A DNA stretch of 64,000 bases, taken from contig JQNW01000004.1 in assembly GCA_000761475.1 (NCBI GenBank), forward strand, positions 515,489-579,488, written 5' to 3'. Below are positions 57,792-64,000 of the stretch, in pieces. The position numbers and the translations under genes are program-made. Origin of the DNA: Chromohalobacter israelensis (GTDB lineage: Bacteria; Pseudomonadota; Gammaproteobacteria; Pseudomonadales; Halomonadaceae). The notes beneath the pieces are model-generated. The model did not search any database and had not been told where the DNA came from. It saw only the letters and a program-made list of their open reading frames with translations. Positions within the stretch are counted from its first letter, which is position 1. Each line of letters begins with the position of its first letter.

Positions 57792-58040
57792 TCATTTCTT
57801 CACGATGCGGTAGAGCCCCAGGAGGATGATGGCCCCGAGCACGGCGATGGCGAAGCTGCCGAGGTTGAAGCCATCCACCGTGCCGAAGCCCAGCGCGGTA
57901 CCGATCCAGCCGCCGACGATGGCGCCGAGTACCCCGAGGATGAGGCTGACGATGAGGCCGCCGGGATCGCGGCCCGGCATGATGAGCTTGGCGACGATAC
58001 CGGCCAGCAGGCCGAAGACGATCCATGCGATGATGCCCAT
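57792..58040 (-). CDS. GlsB/YeaQ/YmgE family stress-response membrane protein
   Basis: An 82-residue protein with three hydrophobic helices and GRDPGGLIVSLILGVLGAIVGG. This is the transglycosylase-associated GlsB/YeaQ/YmgE family, induced by stress and often controlled by RpoS in enterics. Function is not established. GGAGGAACC precedes the ATG. Confidence 0.88.
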   Translation of the reverse strand: MGIIAWIVFGLLAGIVAKLIMPGRDPGGLIVSLILGVLGAIVGGWIGTALGFGTVDGFNLGSFAIAVLGAIILLGLYRIVKK

Positions 58041-58278
58041 GACGGTTCCTCCAGGCGATTCCTTGTCAATGAAGGGGGTGCTTGCGACGCAAGCGTCGCG
58101 TTATGAGCGTGGTCCGGGTGGCCACGGTGTGCAAGCGAGTTTCCGCTTGCCCGGCGTAAAGGCTACAATGGCCGATGATCTTGACCGTGATGTGACGACT
58201 GAAGGTCGTTCGGATGCCCCGTCGCGGTTTCGATCACGACGCCCCTGATCCTCGATAGCCAACCGCGGATGCGCCACG

Positions 58279-58764
58279 ATGCATTGTCCCTTTTGTGGAA
58301 AGTACGACACCAAGGTGACCGATTCGCGCCTCGTCGCCGAGGGGGACCAGGTGCGTCGGCGTCGCCAGTGCAACGACTGCGGCGAGCGTTTCACCACCTA
58401 CGAGACGGCGGAACTGGTCATGCCCCGCGTGATCAAGGGCGATGGCTCGCGGGAAACCTTCGACGAACGCAAGTTGCGCGCCGGCATGCTGCGTGCGCTG
58501 GAGAAACGTCCGGTCAGCGCCGAGTCCATCGAAGCGGCGGTCGAGCGCATTCGCCAGCGTCTCCGTGCCCGTGGCGAGCGCGAAATCGAGGCGCGCGAGA
58601 TCGGCGAGGAGGTCATGCGCTCGCTCAAGCGGCTCGACCAGGTCGCCTACATCCGCTTCGCCTCGGTCTATCGTCGCTTCCAGGACCTGGATGAGTTCCG
58701 CGCCGAGATCGATCGTCTGGCGCAGGAACCCAGCTTTTCGCCGGATGATGCCGACAAACGCTGA
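58279..58764 (+). CDS. nrdR: Transcriptional repressor NrdR
   Basis: A 161-residue zinc-ribbon/ATP-cone regulator that represses ribonucleotide reductase genes. The zinc cysteines are Cys3, Cys6, Cys31 and Cys34. The DNA-binding [19 protein letters not shown] and the ATP-cone [20 protein letters not shown] follow. A TACAAT at 58164-58169 is a possible -10 box. It is the first gene of the nrdR-ribD-... cluster found in many gammaproteobacteria. Regulated nrd genes are outside the window. Confidence 0.95.
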   Translation: MHCPFCGKYDTKVTDSRLVAEGDQVRRRRQCNDCGERFTTYETAELVMPRVIKGDGSRETFDERKLRAGMLRALEKRPVSAESIEAAVERIRQRLRARGEREIEAREIGEEVMRSLKRLDQVAYIRFASVYRRFQDLDEFRAEIDRLAQEPSFSPDDADKR

Positions 58765-58803
58765 CGCGGCTTGCCGCGACGCGTCAATGCCTCAGGAGGT
58801 TTG

Positions 58804-59946
58804 ATGACTCCGCCGTCCCCCGAAGCCTGCATGGCGCGTGCGCTGCAGTTGGCGCGCCATGGCCTCTATACCACGCATCCCAATCCGCGTGTCGGCTGCG
58901 TCGTGGTCAATGCCGGCCGCATCGTCGGTGAGGGATACCACGCCTATGCCGGCGGCCCGCATGCCGAGGTGCATGCCTTGCGCGAGGCGGGCGACGCCGC
59001 CGCGGGCGCCACGGTCTACGTGACACTGGAGCCCTGTTCCCACCATGGCCGCACGCCGCCCTGTGCCCAGGCGTTGATCGATGCCGGCGTGCGCCGTGTC
59101 GTGGTCGCCATGGTCGATCCCAATCCCCAGGTGGCCGGGCGTGGCGTGGCCATGCTGCGCGAGGCGGGCATCGAGGTGGGCGTGGGGCTCTTGGCGACCG
59201 ACGCGGAGGCGCTCAATGTCGGCTTCGTCAAGCGCATGCGCGATGGCTTGCCGTTCGTGCGCTTGAAGATGGCGATGAGCCTGGACGGGCGTACCGCCAT
59301 GGCCAGCGGGGAGTCGCAATGGATCACCGGGGCGTCCGCCCGGACCGAAGTGCAGCGCTTGCGCGCGCGGGCCAGTGCGGTGATGACCGGGGTCGATTCG
59401 GTGATCTTCGACAACTCGCGGCTCACCGTGCGCGCCGATCAGCTCGCGCTCGAAGACGGCGAGGCCATCGCCCGTCGACAGCCCTTGCGCGTGGTGGTGG
59501 ACTCGCGCCTGCGCTTGCCGCTGGCGGCGGCCTGTCTGCGCGAGCCGGGGCGCACCCTGGTGGCAACCTGTACCCCCGACGAGGCACGCCGCGAGGCCTT
59601 GTCGCGTGCCGGCGCCGAGGTGCTGATGCTGCCCGCCGATGAGGGCGGCCGCGTCGATCTGCGCGCGCTGCTGGCGTATCTGGCGCGCGACGAGCAGTGC
59701 AACGAGGTCCTGCTGGAAACCGGGGCGACGCTGGCCGGTGCCATGCTCGATCTCGAGGCGATCGACGAGATGCACCTGTTCGTGGCGCCGACGCTGCTCG
59801 GCGGCGAGGCACGTCCCCTGTTCGCCCTGCCGGGGCTGGAACGCATGGCGCAGCAACGTCCGCTGCACATCGACGACATTCGCGCCGTGGGCCAGGACTG
59901 GCGGATCGTGGCGCGGCCCTCGCGCAGCGCCAAGGACGAAGCGTGA
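58804..59946 (+). CDS. ribD: Bifunctional deaminase/reductase RibD
   Basis: A 380-residue bifunctional riboflavin enzyme. The N-terminal deaminase domain has HAEVHAL and the zinc motif PCSHHGRTPPC. The C-terminal reductase domain (from about 150) has RLKMAMSLDGRTAMASGESQW and VLLETGATLAGAMLD. It converts the pyrimidine product of GTP cyclohydrolase II to the ribitylamino intermediate. AGGAGG precedes the ATG at 58804. The next gene is ribB-like; a ribE gene, usual at this place, is absent. Confidence 0.95.
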   Translation: MTPPSPEACMARALQLARHGLYTTHPNPRVGCVVVNAGRIVGEGYHAYAGGPHAEVHALREAGDAAAGATVYVTLEPCSHHGRTPPCAQALIDAGVRRVVVAMVDPNPQVAGRGVAMLREAGIEVGVGLLATDAEALNVGFVKRMRDGLPFVRLKMAMSLDGRTAMASGESQWITGASARTEVQRLRARASAVMTGVDSVIFDNSRLTVRADQLALEDGEAIARRQPLRVVVDSRLRLPLAAACLREPGRTLVATCTPDEARREALSRAGAEVLMLPADEGGRVDLRALLAYLARDEQCNEVLLETGATLAGAMLDLEAIDEMHLFVAPTLLGGEARPLFALPGLERMAQQRPLHIDDIRAVGQDWRIVARPSRSAKDEA

Positions 59947-60121
59947 GCCTTCACTCACATGGGCGCTGCCACTGGCGCGTCGGCGCGCTTGCAGGTACTC
60001 TGGGCGCCGACCTGACTGGGTGTCGGGCTGCCACGACGCCCGCGTTGTCATGCAACGACACCCCCTAGACGGCGCCGATGCCCGCGACGCATCGGTGTAC
60101 GAGACGAGCATCGGAGACACC
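59947..60121. other. Spacer where ribE normally lies
   Basis: A 175-base stretch with no frame resembling riboflavin synthase. I looked for an FMN (RFN) riboswitch and saw none of its conserved blocks. It holds small palindromes (GTCATGCAACGACAC region) of unknown meaning. A ribosome site (CGGAG) precedes the ribBX ATG. Confidence 0.5.
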
Positions 60122-61282
60122 ATGGCGCTTTCATCCAAACAGGGCTTGGCTTCCATCGACGCCATCGTCGAGGACATCCGCCAAGGCAAGATGGTCATTC
60201 TCATGGACGATGAGGATCGCGAGAACGAAGGCGATATCATCATGGCCGCCGAGTGCGTCGACGCCGAGCACATCAATTTCATGGCGCGCTACGCCCGCGG
60301 CCTGATCTGCCTGCCGATGACCCGGGAGCGTTGCGAACGCCTCGAACTGCCCTTGATGGTCCGCGACAACGGCTCCGGTTTCGGTACCAAGTTCACCGTT
60401 TCCATCGAAGCCGCGCGCGGCGTGTCCACGGGGATCTCCGCCTCCGACCGTGCTCGCACCGTACGGGCGGCGGCGGCGCGCGACGCCGTGGCCGCGGATA
60501 TCGTCCAGCCAGGGCATATCTTTCCGCTGATGGCCGAGCCGGGTGGCGTGTTGCGGCGCGCCGGGCACACCGAGGCAGCATGCGACCTGGCCGCCATGGC
60601 CGGTTTCGAACCGAGCGGCGTGATCTGCGAGGTCATGAACGATGACGGCAGCATGGCGCGTCGCGACGAGCTCGAACGTTTCGCCGCCGAGCATGACATC
60701 AAGATCGGCACCATCGCCGACCTGATTCACTACCGTATTCACCACGAGCGCACCGTCGACGAGGTCGAGCGCAGCGTCGTCGATACCGCTTTCGGCGAGT
60801 TGACCCTGCACGTCTTCCGCGACCGCATCCAGAATACGCACCATCTGGCGCTGGTGAAGGGCACCCCGCGCACCGAGTCGCCGACCACCGTACGTGTGCA
60901 CATCGCCGATACGCTGCGCGACCTGCTGATGCTGACCAAGCCGGATAGCCACAGCTGGACCGCTGCCAGTGCCCTGGCCCAGATCGCCGAAGCCGAGGCG
61001 GGCGTGTTCGTGCTGCTGGATGACGGTCGACCGCGGCTCGATCTGAAAGACCAGCTCGACGTGCTGCTCGGACGCAAGCCGGCCCCGCGTTCCAGCGAGT
61101 CCGATGGCGCCGGCAATTACCTGACCATCGGCACCGGCTCGCAGATTCTGCGCCAGTTGGGCGTGGGGCAGATGCGGCTGTTGAGTTCGCCGTGGAAGTT
61201 CTCCGCGCTTTCCGGTTTCGACCTCGAGGTCGTCGAACGGGTCGGAGGCGATACCCCCGAGAGCGACCAGCCGGTAGAATAG
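60122..61282 (+). CDS. ribB: 3,4-dihydroxy-2-butanone 4-phosphate synthase with degenerate GTP-cyclohydrolase-like domain (RibB-X)
   Basis: A 386-residue protein. The N-terminal RibB domain is complete: [37 protein letters not shown] and [13 protein letters not shown]. The C-terminal half aligns with GTP cyclohydrolase II but the zinc cysteines (normally in ECLTGD and LRCDCG) are missing; this part reads [17 protein letters not shown]. It is the RibB-X form known in gammaproteobacteria, active only as DHBP synthase. A separate ribA must exist elsewhere. The ATG at 60122 follows GGAG. Confidence 0.93.
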   Translation: MALSSKQGLASIDAIVEDIRQGKMVILMDDEDRENEGDIIMAAECVDAEHINFMARYARGLICLPMTRERCERLELPLMVRDNGSGFGTKFTVSIEAARGVSTGISASDRARTVRAAAARDAVAADIVQPGHIFPLMAEPGGVLRRAGHTEAACDLAAMAGFEPSGVICEVMNDDGSMARRDELERFAAEHDIKIGTIADLIHYRIHHERTVDEVERSVVDTAFGELTLHVFRDRIQNTHHLALVKGTPRTESPTTVRVHIADTLRDLLMLTKPDSHSWTAASALAQIAEAEAGVFVLLDDGRPRLDLKDQLDVLLGRKPAPRSSESDGAGNYLTIGTGSQILRQLGVGQMRLLSSPWKFSALSGFDLEVVERVGGDTPESDQPVE

Positions 61283-61468
61283 GCCTTCATCCATTCGACC
61301 GCCGCGCCCTGGGGCGTCGGCGGCCGGGCGTGCCGGTCGCAAGCGACGACCGCGGACGTGGCCCGAGGGTCGCGTCATGGCGGCGTAAGCGATCACTTCA
61401 CTGGCACGTACCGACATAGCTGATATATCGTGCGCGAAGTTTCGCGCTTCCAGACCCGGGATTTGACA

Positions 61469-61951
61469 ATGCAACCGATCTCTCAAGTCGAGGGTGGCTA
61501 CACCGATGTCGATGGCCGTTATGTCATCGTCGTGGGCCGCTTCAATCATCATGTGGTCGATAGCCTGGTGGAAGGGGCCGTGGACAGCCTCGTCCGTCAT
61601 GGCGTGGACGAAGAAAACGTCGACATCATCCACGTGCCCGGCGCCTGGGAACTGCCGCTGGCCGTCAAGCGTGCCCTGCGGGTACTCAAGCCCGATGCCG
61701 TCATCGCCCTGGGCGCTGTGATTCGGGGCGGTACGCCGCATTTCGAGTACGTGGCGGGCAACTGCAACAGCGCGCTGAGCAGTTTGCAGCTGGAGTCCGA
61801 CACGCCCATCGCCAATGGCGTGCTGACCGTCAACTCCATCGAGCAGGCCATCGAGCGCGCCGGGACCAAGGCCGGCAACAAGGGCGCCGAGGCCGCCATG
61901 GCGGCGATGGAAATGGTCTCGCTGTTCAAGCGCTTCGGGGGTGAGGCATGA
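61469..61951 (+). CDS. ribH: 6,7-dimethyl-8-ribityllumazine synthase
   Basis: A 160-residue lumazine synthase, the penultimate riboflavin enzyme. It shows [50 protein letters not shown] and [24 protein letters not shown], all conserved active-site blocks. The ATG at 61469 is chosen on family start; a GTG at 61430 would add 13 residues. The stop overlaps nusB (ATGA). Confidence 0.94.
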   Translation: MQPISQVEGGYTDVDGRYVIVVGRFNHHVVDSLVEGAVDSLVRHGVDEENVDIIHVPGAWELPLAVKRALRVLKPDAVIALGAVIRGGTPHFEYVAGNCNSALSSLQLESDTPIANGVLTVNSIEQAIERAGTKAGNKGAEAAMAAMEMVSLFKRFGGEA

Positions 61952-62448
61952 GCCAGACGCCACGTGAGGCGACCCCGGCTCAGCAATCGCGGCGTGCGGC
62001 GCGTGAGCTGGCGGTGCAGGGACTCTACCAATGGCAGATGACCGGCAAGTCGATCACGGCGGTGGAGTCGGAGTTCCGGGCGCAGATTGCCGATGAGGAC
62101 CTCGAAGACCACGAGAACTGGCACAAGGTCATGGGAATCGCCGACCTGGCGCTGTTCCATGAGCTGCTGCACAACGTGGCCGCCGACCGCGAGGCCATCG
62201 ACAAGACCATCGCGCCGTTGCTCGACCGGCGTCTCGAGGATCTCGACCGTATCGAGCTGGCGATTCTGCGGCTGGGCGCCTACGAGCTGAAGTATCGTCT
62301 CGAGGTGCCATACCGTGCGGTGATCAACGAAGGCATCGAACTGGCCAAGGCGTTCGGCGCCACCGATGGCCACAAGTATGTCAACGGCATTCTCGACAAG
62401 CTGGCGAGTCGCTTGCGGAGTGCCGAGGTCGCTGCGCGCCGTCGCTGA
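61948..62448 (+). CDS. nusB: Transcription antitermination factor NusB
   Basis: A 166-residue NusB protein. It binds boxA RNA with NusE/S10 during rRNA transcription. It contains [20 protein letters not shown] and the conserved end [17 protein letters not shown], then [20 protein letters not shown]. Start and ribH stop overlap. Confidence 0.95.
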   Translation: MSQTPREATPAQQSRRAARELAVQGLYQWQMTGKSITAVESEFRAQIADEDLEDHENWHKVMGIADLALFHELLHNVAADREAIDKTIAPLLDRRLEDLDRIELAILRLGAYELKYRLEVPYRAVINEGIELAKAFGATDGHKYVNGILDKLASRLRSAEVAARRR

Positions 62449-62449
62449 C

Positions 62450-63409
62450 ATGTTGGGTGAATTCGACATCATCGCGCGTTATTTCACCACGCCCGATAGC
62501 GAACCGCCGATGCCCGGCGTGGCGTTGGGCGTCGGCGACGATTGCGCCCTGTTGCGCCCGGAGGCCGGTCACGAACTGGCGCTGAGCGTGGATACCTCGG
62601 TGGTCGACGTGCACTTTCCCGGCGATGCGCCGCCCGAGGCCATCGGGCATCGCGCGCTGGCCGTCGCACTTTCTGATCTGGCGGCGATGGGGGCGCGTCC
62701 GCGGGGGTGTCTGATGGCGCTGACGCTCTCGCACGCCGAACCCGACTGGCTGGAACGCTTCGCCCACGGGTTTCGCGAACTCGGCCGGCGCACCGCGACG
62801 CCGCTCATCGGCGGCGATGTCACACGTGGCTCTCTGTCGATCGGGGTCACCGTGATCGGCGATGTACCTGCCGGCCAGGCGCTGCGCCGCACCGGCGCGG
62901 CCCCGGGCGAGCGTCTGGCGGTGACGGGGTCGCTGGGGGGTGGTCACGCCGGGTTGCGCATGTGGCAGGCGGGTGGTCACGATCTCGCGGACCCTCTGCT
63001 GGCCGCCTATCTGACGCCCACGCCGCAGCTCGCTGCCGGTCAGGCCCTGCGTGGTCTGGCCTCGGCGGGGCTGGACATTTCCGACGGGCTTCTGGCCGAT
63101 CTCGGTCATCTGTGCCGGGCTTCGGGAGTGGGGGCCGTCCTGTCGCCCGATGACCTGCCGCTTGCGCCTTCCCTCGACATGACCCTGGGCCGCGAGGCCG
63201 CATTGCATGCCGCGCTCAACGGCGGCGACGATTATCAACTGCTGGTCAGCGTGCCGGATGCCGCCTGGGCGGATGCCCAGCAACGTTGCGCCGCGTGCGA
63301 TGTCGCCTTGACCGAGATCGGGCGGGTCACCGCCGAGCCGGGCATACGAGGCATTCCCGAGACGCTCCAAGGAGTGGGATGGCAGCACTTCACAGGAGGC
63401 GCCTCATGA
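62450..63409 (+). CDS. thiL: Thiamine-monophosphate kinase
   Basis: A 319-residue ThiL of the AIR-synthase/PurM fold. It phosphorylates thiamine monophosphate to the diphosphate. Conserved blocks include GDDCALLRP, SVDTSVVDVHFP, ALAVALSDLAAMGA, GGDVTRG and GLDISDGLLADL, and a later NGGDDYQLL. It starts one base after nusB and overlaps pgpA by four. Confidence 0.95.
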   Translation: MLGEFDIIARYFTTPDSEPPMPGVALGVGDDCALLRPEAGHELALSVDTSVVDVHFPGDAPPEAIGHRALAVALSDLAAMGARPRGCLMALTLSHAEPDWLERFAHGFRELGRRTATPLIGGDVTRGSLSIGVTVIGDVPAGQALRRTGAAPGERLAVTGSLGGGHAGLRMWQAGGHDLADPLLAAYLTPTPQLAAGQALRGLASAGLDISDGLLADLGHLCRASGVGAVLSPDDLPLAPSLDMTLGREAALHAALNGGDDYQLLVSVPDAAWADAQQRCAACDVALTEIGRVTAEPGIRGIPETLQGVGWQHFTGGAS

Positions 63410-63879
63410 ATCGCGCGCCACGCAGCGTCTGGCGTCGCCCTTCGCATTTCCTGGCCTTCGGGCTTGGCAGCGGGGCGATTCCCTTTGCACCGGGAACCTT
63501 TGGCACCTTGGCGGCGATCCCGTTTTACTGGCTGCTGTCGGGGTTGACCCTCGAGTGGTACCTGGGACTGGTGGGCATTGCCTCGCTGCTGGGCATTTGG
63601 TTATGCGACAAGACTTCCCGCGACCTGGGGGTGCATGACCACTCCGGCATCGTCTGGGATGAGTTCGTCGGCTACTGGCTCACCATGGCGGCGGTGCCTT
63701 TTTCCTGGGAGGCGGCGCTATGGGGGTTCGTGGTGTTCCGGGTCTTCGACATCATCAAGCCGTGGCCGATTCGCTGGGTCGACCGCCGCGTGGCGGGCGG
63801 CTTCGGGATCATGTTCGATGACGTGCTGGCCGGCGTCTATGCCTGGAGCACCATGCACCTGTGGTTTTGGCTGCACTGA
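63406..63879 (+). CDS. pgpA: Phosphatidylglycerophosphatase A
   Basis: A 157-residue inner-membrane phosphatase that makes phosphatidylglycerol. It has GLGSGAIPFAPGTFGTL, DHSGIVWDEFVGYWLTM and FRVFDIIKPWPIRWVD, all PgpA signatures. It is the last gene of the cluster, coupled to thiL by ATGA with AGGAGG upstream. Confidence 0.95.
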   Translation: MNRAPRSVWRRPSHFLAFGLGSGAIPFAPGTFGTLAAIPFYWLLSGLTLEWYLGLVGIASLLGIWLCDKTSRDLGVHDHSGIVWDEFVGYWLTMAAVPFSWEAALWGFVVFRVFDIIKPWPIRWVDRRVAGGFGIMFDDVLAGVYAWSTMHLWFWLH

Positions 63880-63949
63880 GGCGCGCTGGCCCCGAGCGGT
63901 GCTGGCGGCCTTGAGCCTGGCGTGCCGCATGCTTGCGCCCCGGACATGA

Positions 63950-63983
63950 AAAAGCGCCTCGACCCTTGGGTCGAGGCGCTTTT
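63950..63983. terminator. Strong bidirectional terminator after pgpA
   Basis: AAAAGCGCCTCGACCC and GGGTCGAGGCGCTTTT (63968-63983) pair perfectly over 16 bases with a two-base loop and end in T-runs on both strands. It closes the rib-nusB-thiL-pgpA operon. Confidence 0.92.
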
Positions 63984-64000
63984 CGTTGTGCGCCAGGCAT

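Noticed and set aside
59947..60121. FMN (RFN) riboswitch before ribB-X
   Set aside because: None of the conserved RFN blocks is present, and the spacer is too short for the full element plus expression platform.
60131..61963. 610-codon minus-strand frame opposite ribB-X and ribH
   Set aside because: Same reason: an antisense open frame created by high GC at third positions.

Overview
The window is GC-rich gammaproteobacterial chromosome. The gene order nlpD-rpoS, divergent tesA/ybbA-ybbP and nrdR-ribD-ribBX-ribH-nusB-thiL-pgpA, together with glucosylglycerate-type osmolyte genes, suggests a moderately halophilic Halomonadaceae (Chromohalobacter/Halomonas-like). The family assignment is an inference from gene content, not from a search. 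No rRNA, tRNA, CRISPR array or prophage was seen.

Layout. 1-14949 is ordinary core genome: the nlpD tail, rpoS, a TolC-type outer-membrane channel, alanine racemase, LpxL-type acyltransferase, ettA, a short LOV photoreceptor, an MFS transporter, a SelW-like protein, a ZntB-type channel, tesA and the YbbA/YbbP ABC system. An intact IS5-family element (15261-16485, CTAA duplication) lies upstream of glyA, and a MITE-like palindromic element abuts the glyA stop codon. A membrane GGDEF protein follows. 20573-32071 is a sugar-acid/polyol catabolic region. A D-galactonate pathway is split in two (dgoR-dgoD and dgoA-dgoK), and its halves flank a divergent AraC regulator and a six-gene ABC-transporter/dehydrogenase operon. 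Both dgo promoters carry the same pair of palindromes 21 bp apart. 32296-34385 encodes an HAD phosphatase and a glycosyltransferase that probably make glucosylglycerate (or mannosylglycerate).

34401-about 45200 looks like an acquired and partly decaying island. It starts at a 15-codon remnant of an ABC-transporter ATPase gene. It carries a sulfide/persulfide module (MBL-fold persulfide dioxygenase-like protein, SQR, SulP, Prx6, DUF442 protein, two YeeE/YedE halves), a DsrE-like gene broken by a second identical IS5 copy (TTAA duplication), gene fragments, a Tat-exported multicopper oxidase and an IS3 remnant. A two-component system and a methyltransferase follow. 48094-54481 holds two copies of a dsbD + membrane-TlpA unit on either side of dsbG. 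An intact DsrE-like gene is next to them.

55196-64000 returns to core genome: crcB with a candidate fluoride riboswitch in its leader, a GH13 sugar phosphorylase that could recycle glucosylglycerate, a GlsB-type membrane protein, and the nrdR-rib-nusB-thiL-pgpA cluster, ending in a strong bidirectional terminator. ribE is absent from its usual place, and the RibB protein has a degenerate GTP cyclohydrolase half.
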